A stretch of 64,000 bases of DNA from an uncultured Eubacteriales bacterium (GTDB taxonomy: Bacteria > Bacillota > Clostridia > Oscillospirales > Acutalibacteraceae). Where the stretch lies: contig CAKRRH010000006.1 in NCBI GenBank assembly GCA_934394855.1, positions 31,573 to 95,572 on the forward strand, given 5' to 3'. Below the pieces are notes generated by a model. It had not been told where the DNA came from. It saw nothing but the letters and a program-made list of their open reading frames with translations, and did not search any database. Numbering within the stretch: position 1 is the first letter of the stretch; each line of letters begins with the position of its first letter. The position numbers and the translations under genes are program-made. Positions 24,849-33,041 of this stretch are shown here, piece after piece.

Positions 24849-25691
24849 TCAGTTAGCTTTGCCGTCAAAATCGGTAATTACCATAATATCCGACAGCTTT
24901 GAAAAATCAGCCGCAGGCTTCACCGTTGCATAACAGCTGACGGCGTTTTCGCTTGATTTTACCTCGTCAACCGTGCCGACGATCAATCCTGCCGGGAAAA
25001 CCCCGCCGGCACCCGATGTTACAACATAGTCGCCCGACGCCATTGTGTTGGAGCTGCTGACATATTGCATGAGCGTGTAGCCGGTTTTTGCATAATCCAT
25101 GCTGCCGCAGATGTTGCCGGTATCTCGTGTGCGGTTGTCTGACACGGAAATGTTGATTGAAGGGGAGAGCACCGTCATTACAACGCTTTGGGTTGAATAT
25201 GCGTCGCTGATGTAGCCGATTATCCCCTGAGAAGTGATGACCGGGTCATATACCGAAACGCCGTCAAGCGTACCCTTGTCTATCGTAAACGATTGATATG
25301 GATCGGAGGTGTCCCGCGCGACGATCATTGCCGCCGAAAATTTGTAATCGGGATGATCCTCTTTAATTCCGAGAAAATCCTTGTAAAATTCATTTTGGCG
25401 AATTGCATTTTCATATTCCTTTAACTGCTCGTCCTTTTTTGCAAGCTCGTCTTTAAGACTTGCCATTTCCTCTTTCATTTTCTCGTTCGACTGCATATTG
25501 TCAAAAAATTCGGACACGGAAGATGAAATTGACGATGCCGCATATTGAATCGGCTTAAAGACAGATGACAAAAAGTTCGACTGCGGAGATGAAAATGTGC
25601 CTGTAACGCCGCAAATAAGGACAATTACCGCAAGCGCCAAAGCAATCGCCGATATTATCAGAAATCTTTTGCTTTTAAAAAATGAGCGCAT
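24849..25691 (-). CDS. mreC: Rod shape-determining protein MreC
   Basis: MreC is a bitopic membrane protein whose extracellular domain scaffolds PBP2 and MreD. The 280 residues have a basic start (MRSFFKSKRFL), a membrane helix at about 10-30, and a coiled coil at roughly 68-100 (MKEEMASLKDELAKKDEQLK). The two beta-barrel domains contain the family motifs IVARDTSDPYQSFTIDKG, QGIIGYISD and GAGGVFPAGLIVGTV. It is encoded 27 bases downstream of mreB. Family membership is clear. Confidence 0.94.
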   Translation of the reverse strand: MRSFFKSKRFLIISAIALALAVIVLICGVTGTFSSPQSNFLSSVFKPIQYAASSISSSVSEFFDNMQSNEKMKEEMASLKDELAKKDEQLKEYENAIRQNEFYKDFLGIKEDHPDYKFSAAMIVARDTSDPYQSFTIDKGTLDGVSVYDPVITSQGIIGYISDAYSTQSVVMTVLSPSINISVSDNRTRDTGNICGSMDYAKTGYTLMQYVSSSNTMASGDYVVTSGAGGVFPAGLIVGTVDEVKSSENAVSCYATVKPAADFSKLSDIMVITDFDGKAN

Positions 25692-25718
25692 TTATTTTAA
25701 ACCTCATTCAAGTGAAAA

Positions 25719-26744
25719 TCAATAATATTTACGGTGTTTTTGATAGGTGTCAAAAGGCAGTTCCATTTCAAGGCGCTTGCAAATGCCCTTTGCAACGCAG
25801 TCAAGCGGCTCGTCCGCAATGTTCACGGGAATTGCCGTTTCAAGCGCAATCAGCTTGTCAAGACCGGGCAAAAGCGCACCGCCGCCGACCAAAGTTATGC
25901 CTTTGTCGATTATGTCGGAAGCAAGCTCAGGCGGTGTATTTTCAAGCGTTGAACGAATCGTGTCGATTATCTGATGAACAGGCTCGCTGAGCGCCTCTCT
26001 GACTTCAGCCGCCGAAATGTTGATATTCTTCGGCAGTCCGTCAAGCATATTACGGCCACGAATCTCTTTGACCTTATTTTCCTCGCCGTCAAATTCCCAA
26101 GCCGAACCAAGCTCAAGCTTGATTTCCTCAGCGGTTCTTTCACCGATAAGCAAATTATGCTTTTTGCGGATATATGTGATGATCGCTTCGTCAAGGTCTT
26201 CGCCTGCGGTTTTAACGGTGTTCGCCGTAACAATGTCGCCGAGCGATATTACCGCAACCTCGCTTGTACCGCCGCCGATATCAACGACCATTGAGCCGAC
26301 CGAATCCCAAACAGGCAGTCCCGCACCGATCGCCGCCGCCATCGGTTCTTCGATCAGGTCGACCGCCTTTGCGCCCGCCTGCTTTGCGGCGTCGTTTACC
26401 GCACGGCTCTCAACCTCGGTGACACCCGACGGAATACATATTACAACTCTGACTCGCGATATGAACGAGCCTTTGAGTGCCAATTTCAAATATCTTCTAA
26501 GCATTGCCGCAGTAACATCAAAGTCGGCAATTACACCGCCCTTTAGCGGTCTGACAGCTTCAATCGAACCAGGTGTGCGACCGATCATCTCACGAGCCTC
26601 GTGGCCGACCGCCTTTACCGTATTGTTCATTACATCGACCGCAACAACCGACGGTTCTCTCATTATGATTCCTTTTCCCTTAACGCAAACAAGCGTGTTT
26701 GCCGTGCCGAGGTCAATTCCGATATCCTTGCTTAAATATTGCAA
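25719..26744 (-). CDS. mreB: Rod shape-determining actin-like protein MreB
   Basis: MreB polymerises into membrane-bound filaments that organise lateral wall synthesis. The 341 residues contain the actin-fold phosphate loops DIGIDLGTANTLVCVKG and VDIGGGTSEVAVISLG, the connecting segment RVVICIPSGVTEVE and the adenosine loop TLVGGGALLPGLDKLI. Translation starts at TTG 26744 with GGGAG eight bases upstream; no ATG fits better. It heads the operon mreB-mreC-mreD-mrdA-minD-mgsA, driven by the promoter at 26807-26835. Mbl/MreBH-type paralogues cannot be excluded by sequence alone, but the operon identifies the primary MreB. Confidence 0.96.
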   Translation of the reverse strand: MQYLSKDIGIDLGTANTLVCVKGKGIIMREPSVVAVDVMNNTVKAVGHEAREMIGRTPGSIEAVRPLKGGVIADFDVTAAMLRRYLKLALKGSFISRVRVVICIPSGVTEVESRAVNDAAKQAGAKAVDLIEEPMAAAIGAGLPVWDSVGSMVVDIGGGTSEVAVISLGDIVTANTVKTAGEDLDEAIITYIRKKHNLLIGERTAEEIKLELGSAWEFDGEENKVKEIRGRNMLDGLPKNINISAAEVREALSEPVHQIIDTIRSTLENTPPELASDIIDKGITLVGGGALLPGLDKLIALETAIPVNIADEPLDCVAKGICKRLEMELPFDTYQKHRKYY

Positions 26745-26806
26745 TTTAATTTCTCCCTTTTTCTTGATTTTATATAAACGGCATAATACTCCATATAATC
26801 ATACAT

Positions 26807-26835
26807 ATTATACAACTTTTTGAAAAACTCCGCAA
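26807..26835 (-). promoter_or_regulatory. Promoter of the mreB operon
   Basis: On the minus strand TTGCGG (26835-26830) and a perfect TATAAT (26812-26807) are separated by 17 bases, 62 bases upstream of the mreB start codon. Confidence 0.7.
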
Positions 26836-26927
26836 CACATAATCCGTTATTTTTACAAATTTTTTTGATTATGTAATAATCATGCCGTGACGGCGAAAAA
26901 TATAGCTTAGACGAAAGGAGCGGTTTT

Positions 26928-28367
26928 ATGAAAATAACCGAAAATCTGGAAATAAACATCGACCTTATCAAAAAACAACTGCCGGTTGACAAAAGCTTTG
27001 ACATTGTCGGCCGTCCGCTCAAAATCGGCAATGCTTCGGCATATATATTATTCATTGACGGCTTTGCGAAAGCAGAGGCAATGATTCATGTAATGAAAGG
27101 ACTTCAGGGCGTGACCGACGAAAGCGGAGAAGCGGCAAGAGCGCTTCTTTTGCAAAGCATCCCGTATATTGAAGCGGCAATGACCGACGACCTTGACGAC
27201 GCAATCGAGCAGGTGCTGATGGGTCAGGTTGCGCTTTTTGTGGACGGCGACAAAAATGCGGTTGTGATTGACGCTCGTGAATATCCCGCAAGAGAGCCGT
27301 CGCAGTCCGAAATCGAGAAGGTGACAAGAGGCAGTCGCGATGATTTGGTCGAAACGCTGATTTTTAATACGGCACTCATCAGACGGCGTGTGAGAGACAG
27401 GGGAATGACCTTTGAAATCACCAATGTCGGCGAAATATCAAAAACCGATGTCGCAATCGGATATATCGAGGGGCAGGTCGATCACGATCTGCTGAAAAAG
27501 GTCAAAAAAAGGCTTGACGAAATCGATATTCATGCGCTGACAATGGGCGAAAAATCGCTTGAAGAACTGCTTGTCAAAAAGAAGTGGTATAACCCAATGC
27601 CGCAGTTTCGCATATCCGAGCGCCCCGACACAATAGCTGCGCATCTGATGGAGGGACATATCATTCTGCTTGTTGACGCGTCCCCCACAGCGCTGATAAT
27701 TCCTTCAACATTTTTCTATTTCACGCAATATGTCGAGGACTATTACCAAGCGCCGATAGTCGGCAATCTGACAAGATTTATCCGCTCCGTCGCAATTTTG
27801 GTTTCTCTCCTGCTTGTGCCGCTTTTTTTGCTGATGGTGACCTATCCCGACCAAACCCCCGAAATATTCAGACCGCTGATTCCGACCGACGAGTCGGAAA
27901 CAACCGTATTCATTCAGGTGATAATACTTGAATTCGGTCTTGAACTTTTGCGGCTGTCAAGCCTTCATACACCGACCAACACCGAGTCCGCATTCTCAAT
28001 TATCGGCGGATTGATTCTCGGCGATTTTGCGGTATCAATGGGAATATTGCTGCCCGATTCAATATTTTTCACAGTCGGCGCAACGATTGCGACAAATGCA
28101 ATTCCGAATCCTGAATTCGGCAACGCAATGAAGGTATTCCGCTGGTTTTTGACTCTCGGCACCGGCTTTTTCGGAATATGGGGATTTGCGGCAGCGCTCA
28201 TCATCGAAGTTTTGATCATGGCAAGCACAAAATCATTTGACGACAAGCACAAATATTTCTGGCCGCTGATTCCGTTTAACGGCGAAGCGCTCAGACACAT
28301 CATGTTCAGGTATCCGCTGATGAAACGAGAGGGTAAATGGGAGAACAAGGGCAATCGCCGCAAATAA
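26928..28367 (+). CDS. spoVAF: GerA-type spore germination membrane protein, SpoVAF-like
   Basis: GerA/SpoVAF family proteins sit in the inner spore membrane and act in nutrient sensing and germination. The 479 residues comprise a cytoplasmic N-terminal domain (1 to about 270) with RDDLVETLIFNTALIRRR and MEGHIILLVDASPTALIIPS, then about five membrane helices (LTRFIRSVAILVSLLLVPLF onward) with the family motifs EFGLELLRLSSLHTP and GGLILGDFAVSMGI. The N-terminus resembles SpoVAF more than GerAA, and no GerB or GerC partner gene lies next to it. The ribosome binding site is GAAAGGAG. It is divergent from the mreB operon, and its 3' end overlaps the convergent gene at 28306-29076 by 62 bases. Confidence 0.9.
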   Translation: MKITENLEINIDLIKKQLPVDKSFDIVGRPLKIGNASAYILFIDGFAKAEAMIHVMKGLQGVTDESGEAARALLLQSIPYIEAAMTDDLDDAIEQVLMGQVALFVDGDKNAVVIDAREYPAREPSQSEIEKVTRGSRDDLVETLIFNTALIRRRVRDRGMTFEITNVGEISKTDVAIGYIEGQVDHDLLKKVKKRLDEIDIHALTMGEKSLEELLVKKKWYNPMPQFRISERPDTIAAHLMEGHIILLVDASPTALIIPSTFFYFTQYVEDYYQAPIVGNLTRFIRSVAILVSLLLVPLFLLMVTYPDQTPEIFRPLIPTDESETTVFIQVIILEFGLELLRLSSLHTPTNTESAFSIIGGLILGDFAVSMGILLPDSIFFTVGATIATNAIPNPEFGNAMKVFRWFLTLGTGFFGIWGFAAALIIEVLIMASTKSFDDKHKYFWPLIPFNGEALRHIMFRYPLMKREGKWENKGNRRK

Positions 28368-29076
28368 TGCCGTTTGCAAACAATGCCGCTGACTGAGAGT
28401 AAAGCGGAGCTGCATATAATATCGGGAAAACCGCAATGCAGGACAAAAAACAGGGAATGAATTTCAGCTGAAAGGTAAGTAAGCGGCAGCGGTGTTTTCT
28501 CATTTTTTTAACGGATAAAGCTACCGAATAAAACGGATTTTTATGCGTTTTTATCATGATATATTCGGTCAAAAACAGCGAATATGACATCACGATGTTG
28601 AAAAATAAAACAGCGGCGAGCAACAGCGCAATCATGATTTGGTAATATGCCGCAAAATTTTTTTCAAACGAAATTTTCAAAAGCGACAAAACAGGGGATA
28701 CGGTAATCAGAAAAAATATGATTTTGACCGCATTTTTTACTAAAACGGTTGTCGTTGACAGAAGGAATATTTTTAAATCGGAGTAGCAGTAAAACACATC
28801 ACCCGACTCGATTTTTCGGGTCGTGATGTTCTGATAAAAGCAATATTTTTTGCCGATTTTCAGCGGATAGACAAAAATTGCGGACAGAATGAGCGATGTT
28901 AATAAAATGAGATATTCGCGGGATTTTGCGAGATAAAAAGGATAGAAAAATCGTCGAATTATCAGCTCAAAGCCGGTCGTTATGAGCATGAAAACGCACG
29001 GCACGATCACCGCAATTATTGCAGAACTCCAATTATTTTTCAAAATGATTTTCGCCGATTTTTTAATATTTTTCAA
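28306..29076 (-). CDS. Multi-pass membrane protein, DUF975-like (uncertain)
   Basis: About 256 residues with roughly six hydrophobic segments, starting KNIKKSAKIILKNNWSSAII and ending in a Cys-containing tail that overlaps spoVAF antisense by 62 bases. The N-terminal KxxAKxxLKxNW pattern and the late segment VKKMRKHRCRLLTFQLKFIP are reminiscent of DUF975 integral membrane proteins, but this is a weak recollection. TTG 29076 is chosen as start: GGGGGA lies seven bases upstream, and the longer frame to 29184 runs into the terminator-like hairpin of the leader RNA. It is preceded by the structured leader at 29152-29287, which may control it. Function unknown. Confidence 0.6.
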   Translation of the reverse strand: MKNIKKSAKIILKNNWSSAIIAVIVPCVFMLITTGFELIIRRFFYPFYLAKSREYLILLTSLILSAIFVYPLKIGKKYCFYQNITTRKIESGDVFYCYSDLKIFLLSTTTVLVKNAVKIIFFLITVSPVLSLLKISFEKNFAAYYQIMIALLLAAVLFFNIVMSYSLFLTEYIMIKTHKNPFYSVALSVKKMRKHRCRLLTFQLKFIPCFLSCIAVFPILYAAPLYSQSAALFANGIICGDCPCSPIYPLVSSADT

Positions 29077-29151
29077 AACAAATCCCCCAAGTCTTTGGAA
29101 TATATAATTTATTGTAAACGCATTTTTTAAGTTATATTCAAAGACATGGCA

Positions 29152-29287
29152 TAAAAAAATAAGACCTCCGTCAAATGAGGTCAAAAGTTTTACAATCTTG
29201 TCTGCACACCCTGCCGACGGGATATCACAGCCGGCAGAGTTACAGTAGCAAGTAAAATATTTTTAGGGGGAATATTCATACCTTGCG
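29152..29287 (-). ncRNA. Structured leader or small RNA ending in an intrinsic terminator
   Basis: The minus strand has a TATAAT -10 box at 29299-29294. About 135 bases later comes a perfect terminator: GACCTC/GAGGTC (29182-29163) followed by TTATTTTTTT. Between them are a closing stem TTTTAC...GTAAAA extended by CTTG...CAAG and a GC-rich inner hairpin CTGCCG/CGGCAG. The 3' strand of the closing stem abuts the terminator, the layout of a riboswitch or attenuator for the membrane protein at 28306-29076, whose start is 76 bases further on. It shows none of the T-box, TPP, SAM, glycine, purine, lysine or cyclic-di-GMP-I hallmarks that I know. Confidence 0.55.
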
Positions 29288-29373
29288 ATTATTATTATAT
29301 CGGATAATTGTTAAAAATCGGTGAAGCCGATATAAAATAAGTTTGAAAATAAATTGAACAATGTGTTTTTTGC

Positions 29374-30099
29374 TCAAATCAGCCGCCGATAGAGGTTGGA
29401 ACGCCCCTTTTTGCCGATTAACTTTACGATGTTGCAGTCACGGAATGTATATAAAATCAGCCTTGCGCAGTCGGCGGAGATGTTCAGCGATTTTGCAAGG
29501 TCTGCGGCTGTAAATTCGTCCGAATTTTCGGGCAAAAATATATCATAGTCGGCAAGTGAATTAAAATATATTTCATCAAGCAGCTCGGTCGGATATTTTT
29601 CCGTCCGCAAAAAGCCTTTTCTTGATTTTTTTCGTGAGCAGCTTTTTCTGAATTCGTCGGTGTTTATCATCATGGCACAGACGGACAGGTTATCGTTGTC
29701 AATGAACTCACGGATTTTGTAAAGCTCGTCAAAAAGCGAATATATGTCGCCGTGCTTCGGGCTTTTTCTCTTTGAAACGACACCGTCGTCGTTCACCGTG
29801 TAAACAATCGTGTTCACTGAAATCGGATAAACAACGGTCACTCGGACATTCGGAAGATAATCGTGCAATTTATTTTTCAGCCGTTCAAACGAGCGCGTCT
29901 GAATCTCGATTATGCCATGCTCCCCGACAATGTCAGCAACATAGTCGCCCACACCCGTTTCGTGGTTTGCGACATATTCGTCAAAATACAGCTTTAGGGT
30001 TGCGTGAACCGATTTTTCGCCCATTGTGCCGATTCCGTTAATATTTCTGCCGTTCGTTCTCACTTCGTCACAGCATTGTAAAAAGCGTTGCTTATCCAT
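29374..30099 (-). CDS. Conserved hypothetical protein, possible PD-(D/E)XK-like domain plus winged helix
   Basis: About 241 residues. The N-terminal half reads GIGTMGEKSVHATLKLYFDE, then VADIVGEHGIIEIQTRSFERLKNK: an acidic residue followed by E-I-Q-T resembles the core of restriction-endonuclease-like folds (D...ExK-type, with Gln replacing Lys). The middle holds VTVVYPI and KRKSPKHGDIYSLFDELYKI. The C-terminal part (DEFTAADLAKSLNISADCARLILYTFRDCNIV) looks like a winged helix-turn-helix. I remember similar conserved proteins of unknown function in Firmicutes (DUF8091-like), with no known activity. Start ATG 30099 has AAGGA 11 bases upstream. A bidirectional terminator separates it from citrate synthase. 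Confidence 0.7.
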   Translation of the reverse strand: MDKQRFLQCCDEVRTNGRNINGIGTMGEKSVHATLKLYFDEYVANHETGVGDYVADIVGEHGIIEIQTRSFERLKNKLHDYLPNVRVTVVYPISVNTIVYTVNDDGVVSKRKSPKHGDIYSLFDELYKIREFIDNDNLSVCAMMINTDEFRKSCSRKKSRKGFLRTEKYPTELLDEIYFNSLADYDIFLPENSDEFTAADLAKSLNISADCARLILYTFRDCNIVKLIGKKGRSNLYRRLI

Positions 30100-30123
30100 A
30101 ATAATATAATTCCTTCTCGTTAA

Positions 30124-30166
30124 AATTCCCCTTTTATTAGAAAATGAGTCTAACAAAAGGGGAATT
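30124..30166. terminator. Bidirectional terminator downstream of citrate synthase
   Basis: AATTCCCCTTTTATTAGA pairs with TCTAACAAAAGGGGAATT around a 7-base loop. It lies just past the minus-strand citrate synthase stop codon. Confidence 0.8.
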
Positions 30167-30178
30167 AAAATTTATCTT

Positions 30179-31561
30179 TTATCTGTTTGAAAGGTCAACA
30201 TAATCACGCTTCGGCTGAACCGATTTATATGCCGGGCGAATGATTTTGCTTGCATTGATAAGCTCTTCCATTCTGTGTGCGCTCCAGCCCGAAATTCGAG
30301 CCATTGCAAACAGCGGAGTATATAATTCATGCGGCAGACCGAGCATATCATAAACAAAGCCGCTGTAAAAGTCAACATTTGCGCTGACGCCTTTATACAT
30401 CTTGCGTTCGTCCGCAATGATTTTCGGCGCTAACTGCTCAACGAGCGAATAGAGCTTATATTCCTTGTCAAGTCCCTTTTCTTCGGACAGCGAATGAACA
30501 AATGAACGGAAAATCGTTGCACGGGGGTCTGAAATCGAATATACCGCATGACCGATTCCGTAGATAAGTCCTGCTTTGTCAAAGGCTTCTTTGTGGAGAA
30601 TCTTTTTGAGATAATCTGCAACCTCTTCTTCGTCTCCCCAGTCCTTGACATTCTCTTTGATATCATTGAACATTGCGCATACTTTAATGTTTGCGCCGCC
30701 GTGCTTCGGACCCTTCAGTGAACCGAGGGCTGCGGCGATTGCGGAATATGTGTCGGTGCCCGATGACGATACAACATGAGTTGTAAAGGTCGAGTTATTA
30801 CCGCCGCCGTGTTCGGCATGAAGCACAAGCGCCAAATCGAGGATCTTCGCTTCAAGCTCGGTATATTTGCTGTCAAGGCGGAGCATATGAAGAATATTCT
30901 CTGCGGTAGAAAGCGACGGATCCGGCTCATGAATGAAGAAGCTCTGATGATTGCAAAGATAATAGTTATAGGAATGATAGCCGTAAACCGACATCAGGGG
31001 GAATGTTGCGATAAGCTGGAGGCATTGACGCAAAACATTCGGAATCGAGGTGTCGTTCGGGTTGTTGTCATATGAATAGAGCGTCAAAACGCTTCTTGCA
31101 AGCGAATTCATCATGTCGGTCGAGGGTGCTTTCATAATGATGTCGCGAACAAATGAATCGGGCAATGAGCGGTAGCCGGCAAGAGTCGCTTTGAATTCTT
31201 CGAGCTCAGCCGCCGTCGGCAGTTCGCCGAAAAGCAAAAGATAGGTGATCTCTTCAAAGCCGAAACGCTTGTCTTTGATAAATCCCGCAACCAACTGCTC
31301 AATGTCATATCCTCGGTAATAGAGCTTGCCGACGCACGGCACCTCTTCACCGTTTACGATCTCTTTTGATTTGATCTCCGAAATCTCGGTAAGACCTGTC
31401 AAAACGCCTTTTCCGTTAAGGTCGCGAAGTCCTCTGTTTACCTTATGCTCAACATAAAGCTGCGGGTCGATTTTGTTATCCGCAATGCAAAGCTCGGCAT
31501 ATTTCTTGATTTGCGGTGTGATTTCGGAATAGTCCTTTGTAGTGCTTCCGTATAGGTTCAT
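30179..31561 (-). CDS. gltA: Citrate synthase (citrate/2-methylcitrate synthase family)
   Basis: The enzyme condenses acetyl-CoA and oxaloacetate into citrate, feeding glutamate synthesis through an incomplete TCA cycle. The 460 residues include LYYRGYDIEQLV and the catalytic His regions LVLHAEHGGGNNSTF and GSLKGPKHGGAN. GIGHAVYSISDPRA follows with the third His and the Asp neighbourhood, then the C-terminal FYSGFVYDMLGLP and RISGWSAHRMEE. It is monocistronic, with a long upstream spacer to the activase genes. A 2-methylcitrate synthase cannot be excluded, but no propionate genes are nearby. The last residues end in DYVDLSNR. Confidence 0.94.
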   Translation of the reverse strand: MNLYGSTTKDYSEITPQIKKYAELCIADNKIDPQLYVEHKVNRGLRDLNGKGVLTGLTEISEIKSKEIVNGEEVPCVGKLYYRGYDIEQLVAGFIKDKRFGFEEITYLLLFGELPTAAELEEFKATLAGYRSLPDSFVRDIIMKAPSTDMMNSLARSVLTLYSYDNNPNDTSIPNVLRQCLQLIATFPLMSVYGYHSYNYYLCNHQSFFIHEPDPSLSTAENILHMLRLDSKYTELEAKILDLALVLHAEHGGGNNSTFTTHVVSSSGTDTYSAIAAALGSLKGPKHGGANIKVCAMFNDIKENVKDWGDEEEVADYLKKILHKEAFDKAGLIYGIGHAVYSISDPRATIFRSFVHSLSEEKGLDKEYKLYSLVEQLAPKIIADERKMYKGVSANVDFYSGFVYDMLGLPHELYTPLFAMARISGWSAHRMEELINASKIIRPAYKSVQPKRDYVDLSNR

Positions 31562-31656
31562 GTTTGATCTACCTTCTTTCCGTTAATAAGCTATATATTA
31601 TAATCTATGATACATCATTTGTTGTAAAATTTGGTTAATTAGTTGTGAATTTCAAA

Positions 31657-33006
31657 TTACACAACCGAAAATTCCTTGTCGTTTTCGGTCGCTTTTTCAT
31701 CATTTTTTGCCGATTCGTCAATCATTTTCTGTTCAAGATTTGACTTTGCGTTTGAGAGCATGAGCTTCAGTCTGTTTTCCTGATTGATTACCGTTGCGCC
31801 TGCGTCATAGTCGATCGCCACGATATTAACGCCCTCATGGCGCTCCTTGATCGGCTTCATCATGCCTTTTCCTGCAATATGATTCGGCAGACAGCCGAAC
31901 GGCTGAGTGCAGACAATGTTGTCAACGCCCATGTGTATCAGTTCAAGCATTTCGGCGCAAAGCAGCCAGCCTTCGCCCATTTTCGTGCCGTGGCTGATAT
32001 ATCCGTCAACGAGCTCGGTGGTTTTTGAAAACAGCGTCATCGGATTAAAGTCGCTGTTTTCCTTGATTATGTCGATTATGTCTTTGGTCTTGTTCAGGAA
32101 TATTTTATAAAGAAATTTGCTTCCGAACGCACGAAGCTTGCCTGTGCCGTAAAGCTGTGTATCATATATTCCGTTTACAAGGCAGTAAAGACAAAAGTCC
32201 ATCAGTCCGGGAACGACGACCTCTGCACCCTCCGACAAGAGGAATTTTTCGAGATTGTTGTTGCCGAGCGGAGAATATTTTACAAATATTTCGCCGACAA
32301 CTCCGACCTTTACCTTTTTAACATTCGTTTTCGGAATTTTTGCAAAATCCTTAACGATTGCGGTGTAATTTTGCTTAATATGACCGTAGTTGAGCGCACC
32401 GGTATCATTCATTTCCGCAACAAGTCTGTCGGTCCATTCTTCGGCTAAACGCTCAGCCGCTCCCGATTCAAGCTCATAGGGCATTACCTGGTTTCGCAAG
32501 AGCATTAGAAGGTCGCCGTAATAAACCGCATACATCAGCCGGTGAAGAATCGGCAGGGTAAGCTTGAATCCGGGGTGTTTTTCAACGCCTGCAAGCGTGA
32601 ACGATACGACCGGCACCTGCGGATAACCTGCCTTTTTGAGCGCTTTTCTGAGCAATGATATATAGTTTGACGCACGACAGCCGCCGCCCGTCTGCATTAA
32701 CATAAGCGCGGTGTGATCAGGGTCATATTTTCCGCTTTGAAGCGCATTGATGAACTGACCGATTACCAAAATCGCAGGGTAACAGGTGTCGTTGTGAACA
32801 TATTTCAGTCCGGTTTCGGAAATATGCTTGCCGGTTGTGTCGAGAATGTCCATGTCATAGCCATATGTACCCAGGATTTTCACGATCATGCGAAAATGCA
32901 TCGGAAGCATTGTCGGAACAAGGATTTTGTAGGTCTTTTTCATCTCTTTCGTAAAGAGAATTACTTTGTCGCCCTCAACCGTTTTTTTCTGATTTTCTTC
33001 AGACAT
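31657..33006 (-). CDS. 2-hydroxyacyl-CoA dehydratase-like subunit (HgdB/BcrC superfamily)
   Basis: 449 residues of the family that includes the D-component of 2-hydroxyglutaryl-CoA dehydratase and benzoyl-CoA reductase subunits. Visible are ILVPTMLPMHFRMIVKIL at the N-terminus, a conserved HNDTCYPAILVIGQFINAL with a Cys that may bind the [4Fe-4S] cluster, LMQTGGGCRASNY, GVVGEIFVKYSPLGNN, and CTQPFGCLPNHIAGKG with further cysteines. The C-terminal 35 residues are charged and probably disordered. It follows the activase gene by 35 bases. In many Clostridia the homologous segments form one polypeptide of about 1400 residues; here they are split into two genes. The substrate is unknown. Confidence 0.85.
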   Translation of the reverse strand: MSEENQKKTVEGDKVILFTKEMKKTYKILVPTMLPMHFRMIVKILGTYGYDMDILDTTGKHISETGLKYVHNDTCYPAILVIGQFINALQSGKYDPDHTALMLMQTGGGCRASNYISLLRKALKKAGYPQVPVVSFTLAGVEKHPGFKLTLPILHRLMYAVYYGDLLMLLRNQVMPYELESGAAERLAEEWTDRLVAEMNDTGALNYGHIKQNYTAIVKDFAKIPKTNVKKVKVGVVGEIFVKYSPLGNNNLEKFLLSEGAEVVVPGLMDFCLYCLVNGIYDTQLYGTGKLRAFGSKFLYKIFLNKTKDIIDIIKENSDFNPMTLFSKTTELVDGYISHGTKMGEGWLLCAEMLELIHMGVDNIVCTQPFGCLPNHIAGKGMMKPIKERHEGVNIVAIDYDAGATVINQENRLKLMLSNAKSNLEQKMIDESAKNDEKATENDKEFSVV

Positions 33007-33041
33007 ATATTTAAAAACCTCTCGTTAATATATAATCTAAT

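Noticed and set aside
28306..28436. A second gene antisense to the end of spoVAF (28233-28436)
   Set aside because: It has no start signal and overlaps two better-supported genes.
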